Assembly: GCA_030715195.1 (NCBI GenBank)
Contig: JAUYVI010000003.1
Coordinates: forward strand, 214,960 to 278,959
DNA: 64,000 nt
Direction: 5' to 3'
From: Dongia sedimenti
Lineage (GTDB): Bacteria > Pseudomonadota > Alphaproteobacteria > Dongiales > Dongiaceae
Shown: positions 1 to 8,896 of the stretch, in pieces
How the letters are laid out: each line of letters starts with the position of its first letter
Numbering within the stretch: the stretch's first letter is position 1
Position numbers and translations under genes: made by a program
The notes under the pieces: model-generated
Databases searched by the model: none
What the model was told of the DNA's origin: nothing
The model's input: the letters and a program-made list of their open reading frames with translations, nothing else

Positions 1-1178
1 TCGGTATCGAGCACGTGCCGGAGTTCCAGTCCGGCCTGGTGATGTCGGCGTATTACCTCGGCTTCGTGATCGGCAGCGCGTGGATCCAGACTCTGATCCG
101 CCGGGCCGGGCACATCCGCGCCTTCGCCGCGGTGGCGGCGATCCTGACGGCGGCGGCGATGATGCATGCGCTGATCTTCGACGTCTGGGTCTGGGCCGGC
201 TTGCGGGTGGTCGCCGGATTCTGCATGGCCGGCCTCTACGCGATCATCGAGAGCTGGCTCAATGTGAAGAGCAGCAACGACAATCGCGGCCAGGTGCTGT
301 CGATCTATGTCGTGACCATCTACGCCGCCTCGTTCGGCGGGCAGTTCCTGGTCAACATCGGCACGGTGCAGGGCACCGAGCTCTATTGCGTCGTGGGTCT
401 CGCGGTGGTGCTGTCCCTCGTTCCCGTCGTGCTGACCCGGGTCGCCGGGCCGGAGATCGACAAGATCAGGGCGATGAGCCTGCTCTCGCTCTACCGCGCC
501 TCGCCGCTGGGGACGGTCGTCACCTGCGGCGCGGGCCTGCTTTCCGGCGCGTTCTACGCCTTGGGCGCGCTCTACGCGAATGCATTGGGGCTCTCGGTGT
601 TCGAGGTCTCGCTGTTCATGGGCGCGCCGATCTTCGGCGGCCTCGCGCTGCAATATCCGATCGGCTGGCTCTCGGACCGCTACGACCGGCGCACGGTGTT
701 GCTTGGGGTGCTCGCCGGGACGCTGATCTCCAGCCTGACCGTCATTCTGATCGCGGTGAAGCAGGGGCCCTTCGCCGGCACGCTCGGCGCGGTCTTCGTG
801 TTCGGCGGTTGTCTGGCCGCGATCTATCCGATCGCGGTGTCGCAGGTCTACGACTACATCGACCGGGCGGAGATGGTGGGAGCCTCGGGCGGCCTGCTGC
901 TGATCTGGTCGATCGGCGCCGTGGCCGGACCGCTGATCGCATCGGCCCTGATGGGCCAGTTCGGATCGGCGGCGTTCTTCGTCTACCTGACGGCGATCGC
1001 GCTGCTGCTGCTGGTCTTCACCCGCTATCGGATGGTGCGCCGCGTGGCGCGCCCGGCCGACCAGCAGACCGGCTTCGTCGCGATGCAGACCACCTCCGCG
1101 ATCGCCAATGCGCTGGACCCGCGCACCGACCCGCTGCCGGAATTCTATTACGAGGACGTCGATCCCGGCGATCGGTGA
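1..1178 (+). CDS. MFS transporter (YcaD-like), 5' end outside window
   Basis: The reading frame is open from the first bases of the window, so the true start lies upstream; the GTG at 15 is probably internal. About 390 residues are visible, with repeated hydrophobic helices typical of a 12-helix major facilitator. A cytoplasmic loop reads GWLSDRYDRRTVL (around residues 217-229), the MFS signature loop between helices. The pattern resembles the YcaD branch of inner-membrane permeases, whose substrates are mostly unknown. The charged C-terminal tail after the last helix is soluble. The substrate cannot be inferred from neighbours: the next gene is convergent and belongs to the taurine operon. 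The family call is firm, the sub-family call moderate. Confidence 0.85.
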   Translation, partial: GIEHVPEFQSGLVMSAYYLGFVIGSAWIQTLIRRAGHIRAFAAVAAILTAAAMMHALIFDVWVWAGLRVVAGFCMAGLYAIIESWLNVKSSNDNRGQVLSIYVVTIYAASFGGQFLVNIGTVQGTELYCVVGLAVVLSLVPVVLTRVAGPEIDKIRAMSLLSLYRASPLGTVVTCGAGLLSGAFYALGALYANALGLSVFEVSLFMGAPIFGGLALQYPIGWLSDRYDRRTVLLGVLAGTLISSLTVILIAVKQGPFAGTLGAVFVFGGCLAAIYPIAVSQVYDYIDRAEMVGASGGLLLIWSIGAVAGPLIASALMGQFGSAAFFVYLTAIALLLLVFTRYRMVRRVARPADQQTGFVAMQTTSAIANALDPRTDPLPEFYYEDVDPGDR

Positions 1179-1219
1179 GCGGTCGGGCGGCCGTGTGCTG
1201 GATCCAAGGCGCCCAGGCT

Positions 1220-1330
1220 GCATGCCCCCACCCAACCCTCCCCCTAAAGGAGGGAGGGCTTCAGAGGAGCCGCTGCACCACCGGACTCCTTCCCTTCTTC
1301 AGGGGGAAGGTCGGGATGGGGGCATTGCAG
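1220..1330. repeat. Palindromic intergenic repeat element
   Basis: The gap between two convergent genes holds a long imperfect inverted repeat. A C-rich arm at 1225-1244 matches the reverse complement of the G-rich arm at 1302-1322 at nearly all positions, and the flanks (GCATG before, CATTGC after) extend the symmetry. The central part contains shorter CCT/AGG-rich palindromes. This is the architecture of REP/RPE-like intergenic palindromes that occur in many copies in alphaproteobacterial genomes. The transcript could also fold into a bidirectional transcription end for both genes. Copy number cannot be judged from one copy. Confidence 0.65.
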
Positions 1331-1366
1331 CCGTGATGCTGAAGATCCAGCGCGACGCACTCTCCT

Positions 1367-2248
1367 TCACACCGGCCGATCGCCCAGGATCGTCGCCCGG
1401 TGCATGCGGCGGCGCTGCGGGAAGTAGTCGGCGACCACCATGTGCTGGGTGATGCGGTTGTCCCAAAAGAGGACGTCGCCGGTCCGCCAGCGGTGGCGAT
1501 AGCCGAATTGCGGCTGTTCGGCATGGCGCCACAGCAACTCAAGCAGCGCGTCGCTCTCATGCCGCTGCAGGCCTTCGATCGTATCGGTGAAGGCGCGGTT
1601 GACGAACAGGCCTTTCTCGCCGGTCTCGGGGTGCGTGCGCACCACCGGATGGCTGACCGGCGGATTGTTCCTGCGCGCCTTGGCGAATTTCTCCGGATCG
1701 CTGCCGTCGCCGTAATACGGGCTGGTGCGGAAGCTGCGCTCGAAATCGTGCCGGGCGGTGAGGCCCTCCAAGGCGCGCTTCAAGGGTTCCGACAAAGCCG
1801 CATAGGCCGCGCCGAGATCGGCGAACAGGGTGTCGCCACCATGCTCCGGGATCTCCACGCCATAGAGGATCGAGCCCAAAGGCGGCGTCGCGATGAAGGT
1901 CACGTCGGTGTGGAACTCGTCCCGCTCCGGCGGGCGGTCCGGGCCGTAATCGAGGAGGATGATCTCCGGATTGTCGTTGCCTTCGTCATTGTTCAGCAGG
2001 GGGTGGACGTGCAGTTCGCCGAAATTGCGCGCGAAGTCCTTCTGCTGGCGCGGGGTCAGCACCTGGTCCCGGAACAGCAGCAGCTTGTGCTTGACCAGGG
2101 CCGCGCGAATCGCCGCCAGCGTCTCGGTCGAATGCCGCGCGCCGAGGTCGATGTCATGGACCTCCGCGACGAAAGTCGGGTTGAGAGGGGTGATGTCGAG
2201 TTCGGTACCGACCGCTTCTGCGCGCGGTGCGAGGATCGTCTTGGGCAT
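1367..2248 (-). CDS. tauD: Taurine dioxygenase TauD (2-oxoglutarate/Fe(II)-dependent)
   Basis: A 293-residue TauD/TfdA-family oxygenase. It would hydroxylate taurine (or a related sulfonate) using O2 and 2-oxoglutarate, releasing sulfite for sulfur nutrition. The iron triad is visible as H113-x-D115 (FHTD) and H269 (TQHM). The 2-oxoglutarate-binding arginines lie in RRMHRATI near residues 280-284. The length fits the family (about 280-300). It is the last gene of a minus-strand operon behind the three ABC transporter genes, 20 bp after the permease stop, which supports a sulfonate substrate. Taurine itself is inferred from context; other TauD homologues act on other sulfonates or unrelated acids. 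Confidence 0.88.
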   Translation of the reverse strand: MPKTILAPRAEAVGTELDITPLNPTFVAEVHDIDLGARHSTETLAAIRAALVKHKLLLFRDQVLTPRQQKDFARNFGELHVHPLLNNDEGNDNPEIILLDYGPDRPPERDEFHTDVTFIATPPLGSILYGVEIPEHGGDTLFADLGAAYAALSEPLKRALEGLTARHDFERSFRTSPYYGDGSDPEKFAKARRNNPPVSHPVVRTHPETGEKGLFVNRAFTDTIEGLQRHESDALLELLWRHAEQPQFGYRHRWRTGDVLFWDNRITQHMVVADYFPQRRRMHRATILGDRPV

Positions 2249-2268
2249 GGTGACTCCTTCCTTGAAAA

Positions 2269-3114
2269 CTAGTCCTGCCCCTTCCAGGGCGTGAGCCGGC
2301 GTTCGAGCAGCCGGAGGGTGGTGAGAAAGATCGTGGCGAGCGCGGCGATGGTGAGGATCCCGACGAAGACCACGTCGGTAACCAGGAACTGCGCCGCCGA
2401 GAGCGTCATGAAGCCGAGACCCTTGGTGGCGGCGACCAGCTCGGCGGCGACCAGCGTGGCCCAGCCCGAACCGATGCCCAGCCGCAAGCCGGTCAGGATC
2501 TCCGGCAGGGCATTCGGCAAGACGACATGGCGGAAGATCTGCGCCTTGGTCGCGCCGAGACTCTGGGCGGCCTGGACCCGGGCCTGCGAGACCGAGCGCA
2601 CGCCGGCCTGGGCCGAGATCACGATCGGCGCGAACATGGCAAGCGAGAGCAGGATGATCTTCGCCGTCTCGCCGATGCCGAACCAGATGATCACCAGCGG
2701 CAAATAGGCCAGCGGCGGCACCGGCCAGTAGAGCTGGATCGGCGCGCTGAACAGCCCGTTGACCCAGCGGTTCAAACCCATGGCGAGGCCAAGCGGCACG
2801 CCGATCGCGGTCGCGATGACGAAGGCCGTCAGGATGCGGAACAGGCTGGTCCCGACATGTTGAGCCAAGGTCGCGTTGGAGAAGCCATCGACGGCGACCG
2901 TGTAGAACTGGGTGGCCACGTCGAAGGGCGAGGGCAGGAAGAGCGGCGCCACCAGTTTGAACTGGGTGGCCAGCGTCCAGGCCAGCAGCAGGCCCAGCGC
3001 CGAGATCAAGGTGATCGGGATTCCGCGTCTGGCGACCGCCGCGCGCAGGCCGCGCGGCGACCAGGCGGATGGCGTGGCGCCTTCAGCCAGCGCGAGCAAG
3101 GAGATGTCGACCAT
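2269..3114 (-). CDS. tauC: Taurine/sulfonate ABC transporter permease TauC
   Basis: A 281-residue inner-membrane permease of the BPD_transp_1 (SsuC/TauC) type with about six helices. The cytoplasmic EAA loop, contacting the ATPase, is seen as [19 protein letters not shown] in the third quarter of the protein. The ATG at 3114 is preceded by AGGAG at a good distance; a GTG one codon earlier is also possible. The start lies inside the tauB coding region (about 30 bp overlap), so the two are probably translationally coupled. It would form the membrane channel of the tauABC importer. Confidence 0.87.
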   Translation of the reverse strand: MVDISLLALAEGATPSAWSPRGLRAAVARRGIPITLISALGLLLAWTLATQFKLVAPLFLPSPFDVATQFYTVAVDGFSNATLAQHVGTSLFRILTAFVIATAIGVPLGLAMGLNRWVNGLFSAPIQLYWPVPPLAYLPLVIIWFGIGETAKIILLSLAMFAPIVISAQAGVRSVSQARVQAAQSLGATKAQIFRHVVLPNALPEILTGLRLGIGSGWATLVAAELVAATKGLGFMTLSAAQFLVTDVVFVGILTIAALATIFLTTLRLLERRLTPWKGQD

Positions 3115-3895
3115 CACTCTCGGCTCCTGTCTGGTGGATAAGGTTGCGGATCTCTTCGCGCAAGGCGATGAATTCCGGATCGGACTTCACCCGCGCGGCG
3201 TCGCGGCTTGCGACGGTGCGGTGCACGAAATCGAGCGTGTAGCGCCGGATGATGCGGCCGGGGCGCGGCGACATCACCACCACCTCGGTCCCGAGGAACA
3301 GCGCCTCCTCGATCGAATGGGTGATGAAGAAGATCGACTTCCTGGTGCTCGCCCAGAGATCGACGATCAGCTCCTGCATGGTCTCGCGGGTCAGCGAGTC
3401 GAGCGCGCCCAGCGGCTCGTCCATCAGCAGGATCTCGGGATTGGTCGCGAGGGCGCGCGCCAGGGAGACGCGCTGGCGCATGCCGCCGGAGAGCTGATAG
3501 GTGGCGGACTTCTCGAAGCCCTCCAAACCCACCAGCGCCAGCAGTTCACGCGCCTTCGCCTCGCGTTTCGGACGGTCCAGCCCAGCGAGCTTCAGACCGA
3601 ATGCCACATTGTCCAATACGGAAAGCCAGGGATAGAGCGTGTCCTTCTGAAAGACGACACCGCGATCCGGACCGGGGCCGGTGACCGGGACATCGTCCAC
3701 GGTCACCGAGCCGGCGGTGAGAGAGAGGAACCCGGCCATGGCGTTCAACAAGGTGGTCTTGCCGCAGCCCGAAGCGCCGAGCGCCACCACGAAGCCCTGG
3801 CGGGGGATGGTCAGGGACGCATCCGCCAATGCGAGGACGGGAGGGGAGTCCTTGCTTTCGTAGGTGACGCTGGCGTTCGACACGATGAGTGTCAT
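3083..3895 (-). CDS. tauB: Taurine/sulfonate ABC transporter ATP-binding protein TauB
   Basis: A 270-residue ABC ATPase. Walker A is GASGCGKT (residues 40-47), the Q-loop lies around 83, the signature is LSGGM (135-139) and Walker B is ILLMDEP (155-161). It is closest in pattern to the TauB/SsuB/NrtD family that drives import of sulfonates or similar oxyanions. It sits between the binding protein and the permease in one operon, 27 bp after tauA, which fixes its role as the motor of that importer. Sulfonate against another substrate rests on the tauD partner. Confidence 0.87.
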   Translation of the reverse strand: MTLIVSNASVTYESKDSPPVLALADASLTIPRQGFVVALGASGCGKTTLLNAMAGFLSLTAGSVTVDDVPVTGPGPDRGVVFQKDTLYPWLSVLDNVAFGLKLAGLDRPKREAKARELLALVGLEGFEKSATYQLSGGMRQRVSLARALATNPEILLMDEPLGALDSLTRETMQELIVDLWASTRKSIFFITHSIEEALFLGTEVVVMSPRPGRIIRRYTLDFVHRTVASRDAARVKSDPEFIALREEIRNLIHQTGAESDGRHLLARAG

Positions 3896-3922
3896 GACCG
3901 GGTTCCTTCCAGTGTCCGTGCT

Positions 3923-4936
3923 TCAGTTCGAGGCGAGGGTGGCCTGGACGAAGCGCGGGTCGACGAAGGCGGCGTAGGAGTCCAGCACCGCGTTGATCTT
4001 CTGCTGCTCCTTCAGGAACACGGCCGTATCCTTCAGCACCGCGGCGAGCTTGCTGCCCTCGCCGCCGCCGAGCCACTGCGCGCTCGCCTGGTCGGAGGCC
4101 GGAACGTAGACCGAGACCTTGATGCGCGCGGCGATGTCCTCGGGCTTGCCGCCGGTGAACTTGGACAGCACCTTCACGTTCTCGGAGTCCGCGCTCCAGT
4201 TCTGCGGATTGTCGTGTTGGTCGCGGTAGTACTTGTCCACGATCTTGACGAACTTCTGCACGAAGTCGGCATGCTCCTTCACCAGATCGCCGGTCGCGAC
4301 CAGGGCGCCGAAGGTGACGGCGCCGCGTTCCGCCGCCTGCTTGGCGGTCAGGATCACCTTGCCGGTCTCCTGCAGCTTGCCGAGCGCCGGGTCCCAGACG
4401 AAGGCGGCGTCGATATCGCCGCGGGTCCAGCCGGCCACGATCTCCGGCTGCGGGATCGCCAGCACCGTCGCCTCGTCCGGCTTGATGCCTTCCTGCTTCA
4501 GGGTGGAGAGCAGCATGAAGTGGTCGGTCGAGACCGGGGCCGCCGCGAGCTTCTTGCCCTTGAGATCGGCGAGCGTCTCGATGCCGCTGCCGTTGCGGAC
4601 CACCAGCGCCTCGTCCTCGCCGGCGGCGCCGCTGATATAGATGGCCTTCACGTCGATGCCCTTGCTGACCGAGGCGGCGAAGGGGCTGGAGCCGACCTCG
4701 CCGATCTGCACGTCGCCGGCGGCGATGGCGGCGAAGATCTCGGCCCCGGAATTGAACTGCCGGAATTCGACCTTCCAGCCGGGGATCTGATTGAACTCGC
4801 CGGAAGCGACCGCGCGGGTCCAGGGCGAGAAGCCGGTCTGATAGGCGATGGTGATGGTCTGGTCCTCGGCGAGGGCGGCCGAGGAAAGGCCGAGTCCGAA
4901 GGCCATGGCGGCAACAAGGGTGCGGGCGAGAGACAT
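3923..4936 (-). CDS. tauA: Taurine ABC transporter periplasmic binding protein TauA
   Basis: A 337-residue NMT1/SsuA-type binding protein. The N-terminus is a clear Sec signal peptide (MSLARTLVAAMAFGLGLSSA, cleavage near ALA-ED at about 23). The mature start (TITIAYQTGFSPWTRAVASG) and AAIAAGDVQIGEVGSSPFAA are typical of TauA proteins. It captures taurine in the periplasm and delivers it to TauBC. It is the first gene of the tauABCD operon. The roughly 290 bp upstream must hold the promoter, but I recognised no specific regulator site there. In other bacteria such operons are induced by sulfate limitation. Confidence 0.87.
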   Translation of the reverse strand: MSLARTLVAAMAFGLGLSSAALAEDQTITIAYQTGFSPWTRAVASGEFNQIPGWKVEFRQFNSGAEIFAAIAAGDVQIGEVGSSPFAASVSKGIDVKAIYISGAAGEDEALVVRNGSGIETLADLKGKKLAAAPVSTDHFMLLSTLKQEGIKPDEATVLAIPQPEIVAGWTRGDIDAAFVWDPALGKLQETGKVILTAKQAAERGAVTFGALVATGDLVKEHADFVQKFVKIVDKYYRDQHDNPQNWSADSENVKVLSKFTGGKPEDIAARIKVSVYVPASDQASAQWLGGGEGSKLAAVLKDTAVFLKEQQKINAVLDSYAAFVDPRFVQATLASN

Positions 4937-5222
4937 GCGAATTCTCCTCTATGCGCGGCACGCGGTTTCGCGTGCGCGGTGACTGATCGGTTTGGGTAGA
5001 GTGTGGCGCGCGGCTAGGCGCGCCGAGCGGACTTCAACAGCCGCGACAACATTCCGCGGCCGGACAGAGGTTGGCAGACATCCTGGCCTCCTGGCTGAGC
5101 GACGCATTGGCGCGACGCCGTGTTGTCCAATCTACGGAGATCGGGCGAGGGGACAACGCAGAAGTTCTAAGGGGTCGGGGCGAGGATTTCTCGCCAGTGA
5201 CGGATACTGTGATTGCTGCGCG

Positions 5223-6287
5223 TCAGCAGCGAAGTCGCGGACCGTTCTTTGAGCGCTTCTGTGGCAGCAGCAGGGAACCGACATCTTTCGCTGCGACCAG
5301 CAATCCGGATATCGAAGCTGCGACGCAGAGAGACACGAGAACTGTGAAGCCTGCTGGCGACCTAAGAAGTAGTTCCCGTCCTTCCGCAATCACCGGCGCC
5401 TCCCAAGGTTCGAGATAAACCGCGATACCGACGATGAAAGACGTACTGATCACCGCATGGAGCGCAATCCGTCGAATGAGACGCTTTCGAATTGCTAGCG
5501 TCTTCTTTGTATCGCGCTTCAGCGTCGCCCAATAGAGCATTAGCATCCATAGGCTAACAAAGATCGTCACCGAAAGAACAATGTAGGGTGACGCGATTGG
5601 CCCGACGTCGCAGAAGTTGTTTCCGGTAGCGGGATTGGCTGTGGTTGCTTTGTATTCGGCAAGATTCTTGCACGTACCACTGCCGAACGAAGTATTTGTC
5701 ATCGCATCGTAGTGGCCTCCTGAGAAAGAGCCGAAGATTCCGTTCTTGAAACTGGCAATGATCTCTCCGGTCTGGGACATCTTGCCGCCGACTAGCACGG
5801 ACGCGGCAGCAAGAGCGACAATTCCAACAGGTACTACCAGCGCCACATACCGGAACTGAGTGTAGCTTTCTTTCGACGCTGACAAGCGTCCAATCGCCTT
5901 GGCACTCACTGTCATGAGTACCGACAGAACGCTGCCGATCGCGGCGCCAAAGAAAGTAGTTCGCCATAGTTTGACCACCCAAGGTGCCTGATGGGCCGCT
6001 TGCCAATCGTCGGGTGGTGGCCATGTCGGCGCACCTGGATTGAGCGGAACCAGGATGTACGCTAAGCCGCCGATCACACTTGAAAACGCGCCGAACGCGA
6101 TCCCGAGCAAGATCAGCCGGCAAGGGCGAATCCCGAGGGTCTCGAAGACAAGGTATGCATAGTCATCCCAGACCTTCAGGAGCGAATTTAGATTCTTGAT
6201 TACGAACCATAGCGCGGTGAAGAGGGCCAGTACTGCGACCCCGGCGGCGCCATAGCCACTTGTAATGAGATTGAAAATGGACTCCAT
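5223..6287 (-). CDS. Unrecognised seven-helix membrane protein, low GC
   Basis: I do not recognise this 354-residue protein. The ATG at 6287 was chosen; an upstream TTG at 6347 would add 20 residues. About seven hydrophobic segments are visible (roughly residues 11-30, 58-80, 110-129, 146-166, 232-252, 272-291, 311-331). The long loop between helices 4 and 5 carries two cysteines about 20 residues apart and many Gly/Asn/Thr, possibly an exposed disulfide loop. A basic stretch follows helix 5. Two hand-counted 60-base lines inside the gene give about 47-50% GC against about 70% in betA next door, so recent transfer is likely. It stands alone between tauA and betA with no operon partner. Confidence 0.6.
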   Translation of the reverse strand: MESIFNLITSGYGAAGVAVLALFTALWFVIKNLNSLLKVWDDYAYLVFETLGIRPCRLILLGIAFGAFSSVIGGLAYILVPLNPGAPTWPPPDDWQAAHQAPWVVKLWRTTFFGAAIGSVLSVLMTVSAKAIGRLSASKESYTQFRYVALVVPVGIVALAAASVLVGGKMSQTGEIIASFKNGIFGSFSGGHYDAMTNTSFGSGTCKNLAEYKATTANPATGNNFCDVGPIASPYIVLSVTIFVSLWMLMLYWATLKRDTKKTLAIRKRLIRRIALHAVISTSFIVGIAVYLEPWEAPVIAEGRELLLRSPAGFTVLVSLCVAASISGLLVAAKDVGSLLLPQKRSKNGPRLRC

Positions 6288-6390
6288 CGGACTCTGCCAT
6301 GAAGCCAACTGAGCTACTAAACTACCATAAGTAGCCACGGCGATCAACGATGCGTTGACGCCTACATCCGCGTCGATGCGCCGCGAACAC

Positions 6391-8058
6391 CTACCGCTGC
6401 TTCGTCTGCCAATCCTTGGCTTGATAAACCGGAACGTTGGCCTTGGGCAGCGGCGGCTTGCCGAGGATCATGTCGGCGCATTTCTCGGCCATCATGATGG
6501 TCGGCGCATTGAGATTGCCGCTGACCACCGAGGGCATGATCGAGGCATCGACCACGCGCAGGCCTTCGAGCCCATGCACCCGCGCCTGCGGATCCACCAC
6601 CGCCATCGCGTCGGTGCCCATCTTGCAGGAGCTCGACGGGTGATAGGCGCTGTCGCCCCGGGCGCGGACGAAGGCGTCGATCTCGTCATCCGACTGCTGG
6701 CTGTCGCCGGGCTGGATCTCCGGGCCGCGATAGGGGTCGAAGGCCCTCTGGGCGAAGATCTCGCGGGTGAGCTTCACGGCGTCGCGGAACTCGCGGCGGT
6801 CGCGCTCGGTCTGGAGATAGAACGGCTGGATGCGCGGGTGATCGGTCGGCTGGTCGGATTTGAGCTTGATCCAGCCGCGCGCCTCCTGGCGCATATTGCC
6901 GATATGCACTTGGTAGGCATGGCTGGTGCCGCTCTTCCTTCCGTGATCGTTCACGGTCGAGGGCAGGAAGTGGAATTGCAGGTTCGGATGCTCGAGGCCG
7001 GCTTCCGAGCGGATGAACCCGCCAGCCTCGAGATGCGAGGTGGCGCAGATACCCTTATGGGTCAGGAACCACTTGATCCCCGCCAGAGCCATCGGCACCG
7101 GCTTGGTGTAGGTGTAGAGCGTGATCGGCTGCTTGCATTGCTGCTGCACATACATCTCCAGGTGCTCCTGGAGATTCTGCCCGACGCCGGGAAGGTCCTG
7201 CTGCACCGCGACGCCGACCTCCTTCAGGTGATCGGCGGGACCGACGCCGGAGAGCATCAGCAGCTGCGGCGAATTGATGGAGCCGCCGGAGAGAATCACC
7301 TCGCGCTCGGCGCGATAGCGCTTCACCTGTCCGTTCTGCTTGAACTCGACGCCGACCGCGCGCCGGCCCTCGAACAGCACGCGGCTGGTGAGCGCGCCGG
7401 TCTCGACGGTGACGTTGCGGCGCTTCTCGGCGGGCCGCAGATAGCCCATCGCGGCGGACCAGCGGCGCCCGTTATGGGTCGTCATATCCAGCTTGCCGAC
7501 GCCCTCCTGCTGATAGCCGTTCATGTCCTTGGTGAACGGATAGCCGGCCTGTTGCGCCGCCTCGATGAAGGCGTCGTAGAGCGGGTTGGGGGTGTCGCCG
7601 GTATGAACCCAGAGCGGGCCTTGGTCGCCGTGATAGTCGTCGCCGCCGACCTCGCGGTGCTCGGCGCGTTTGAAGTAGGGCAGGATCTCCTGATAGGACC
7701 AGCCTGGGCAGTTTTCCTTGAAGGCCCAGCGGTCGTAATCCAGCGCATGGCCGCGGATATAGACCATGGCATTGAGGCTGGACGAGCCGCCGAGCACCCG
7801 GCCGCGCGGCCAGTACATCACGCGGTTGTTCATGTAGGGCTGCGGCTCGGTCTCGTAGTACCAGTTGTAGCGGTCGTGGCAGAGGTTATACATCAGCGCC
7901 GCCGGCATATGGATCTGCCAGTTCCACCAATGGTCCTTCGGCCCGGCTTCCAGCACGCAGACCTTGAGGGCGGGATCCTCGCTCAGGCGGTTGGTGAGCA
8001 CGCAGCCGGCCGAACCGGCGCCGACGATGACATAATCGAATATGCGGTCGAACTTCAT
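6391..8058 (-). CDS. betA: Choline dehydrogenase BetA (GMC oxidoreductase)
   Basis: A 555-residue GMC-family flavoenzyme; E. coli BetA is about the same length. It oxidises choline to betaine aldehyde, and often further to glycine betaine, at the inner membrane. The N-terminal FAD-binding fold is DYVIVGAGSAGCVLTNRL. The family histidine is in YHPSSSCKMG (H473) and the active-site asparagine region is SGNLNAPTIMMAEK (N517). It follows betI in the same direction with a 10 bp gap, so the two form a betIA operon. No betaine aldehyde dehydrogenase (betB) is visible in the window. Confidence 0.92.
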   Translation of the reverse strand: MKFDRIFDYVIVGAGSAGCVLTNRLSEDPALKVCVLEAGPKDHWWNWQIHMPAALMYNLCHDRYNWYYETEPQPYMNNRVMYWPRGRVLGGSSSLNAMVYIRGHALDYDRWAFKENCPGWSYQEILPYFKRAEHREVGGDDYHGDQGPLWVHTGDTPNPLYDAFIEAAQQAGYPFTKDMNGYQQEGVGKLDMTTHNGRRWSAAMGYLRPAEKRRNVTVETGALTSRVLFEGRRAVGVEFKQNGQVKRYRAEREVILSGGSINSPQLLMLSGVGPADHLKEVGVAVQQDLPGVGQNLQEHLEMYVQQQCKQPITLYTYTKPVPMALAGIKWFLTHKGICATSHLEAGGFIRSEAGLEHPNLQFHFLPSTVNDHGRKSGTSHAYQVHIGNMRQEARGWIKLKSDQPTDHPRIQPFYLQTERDRREFRDAVKLTREIFAQRAFDPYRGPEIQPGDSQQSDDEIDAFVRARGDSAYHPSSSCKMGTDAMAVVDPQARVHGLEGLRVVDASIMPSVVSGNLNAPTIMMAEKCADMILGKPPLPKANVPVYQAKDWQTKQR

Positions 8059-8068
8059 AGGGCGAACT

Positions 8069-8653
8069 TCATTTCAACTTCAGGTCCAGGCGGGCATTGA
8101 GATAGTCGAGCACCAGGCGCCGGGCGCGCGCGGAATCCGGACCGTCGGCGGAGAGCGCCGCGCGCAGCCAGAGTCCGTCGATCAGCGCCTCGGTCACCCG
8201 AGCGATCTCCTCGGCATCCTTGCGGCCCATCAACTTCAGCGGATGCACCAGGTTGTCGTGCAGGCGCGAGATGATCACGTTCTGGATCCGGGCGAGGCGG
8301 GGGTTGGTCGGGACCTGGGCCCAGAAGGCGAGCCAGGCGGAGACGCCTTCGGGCGTGAACTGCTCGGTGCCGATATTGCCGTCGATCACCGCCAGCAGCC
8401 GCTCGAGCGGCGTGCGCGCCCCGTTGAGCTTTCGCACCACGCAGAGCCGGAGATTGGTGCCGAGCGCGCGGAGCGTCGATTCCAGCAGCTCGGCCTTGTC
8501 CTCGAAATAGTGGTGGACGATTCCGGTCGAGACCCCGGCCTTGGCCGAGATGCGGGACAGGCTGGATTCCGCGAAGCCCACCTCGTGAATCGAGGCGATC
8601 GTGGCCTCGATCAGCTGGCGGCGCCGGATCTCCTCCATCCCCAGTTTCGGCAT
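8069..8653 (-). CDS. betI: HTH-type transcriptional repressor BetI (TetR family)
   Basis: A 194-residue TetR-family regulator. The chosen ATG at 8653 gives the characteristic BetI N-terminus MPKLGMEEIRRRQLIEAT and is preceded by AAGGTGG; the open frame runs 20 codons further upstream without a better start. The helix-turn-helix is ISAKAGVSTGIVHHYFEDK (about residues 34-52). BetI represses choline oxidation genes until choline binds. It is the first gene of betI-betA and faces choXWV across a 243 bp intergenic region containing a BetI-like operator, so it probably controls both directions. Confidence 0.9.
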   Translation of the reverse strand: MPKLGMEEIRRRQLIEATIASIHEVGFAESSLSRISAKAGVSTGIVHHYFEDKAELLESTLRALGTNLRLCVVRKLNGARTPLERLLAVIDGNIGTEQFTPEGVSAWLAFWAQVPTNPRLARIQNVIISRLHDNLVHPLKLMGRKDAEEIARVTEALIDGLWLRAALSADGPDSARARRLVLDYLNARLDLKLK

Positions 8654-8697
8654 CACCCCACCTTGTTCGCCATCCAAGCCGGGGATACTGCGGTTCT

Positions 8698-8717
8698 TAT
8701 ATTGGACGATCAATCAA
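8698..8717. promoter_or_regulatory. Probable BetI operator between betI and choX
   Basis: The core ATTGGACGATCAAT (8701-8714) is an imperfect dyad, ATTG-N6-CAAT with a central CG, flanked by TAT on one side and C-rich/A-rich DNA on the other. It closely resembles, from memory, the BetI operator of enterobacteria (TTATATTGAACGTCCAATCAA-like). It lies 48 bp upstream of the betI start and about 180 bp upstream of choX. A TATAAT hexamer on the plus strand at 8750-8755 could be the choX -10 box, though no good -35 is seen. Confidence 0.6.
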
Positions 8718-8896
8718 AAAAAGGACTCCGAAATGCCGTGGGAGCGTCATATAATGGCGCCAACGCGAAACTATCGCGGAGAATGGGACGTAGAATCCCA
8801 GCCTGAGAGCCTCGAATGTCCGGCCGCCAAGAATCAAAAGAGCCGGGCGAAGCGGGGCCGACTGGGACGCTGCTTTCAACATGGGAGACTGAACCA

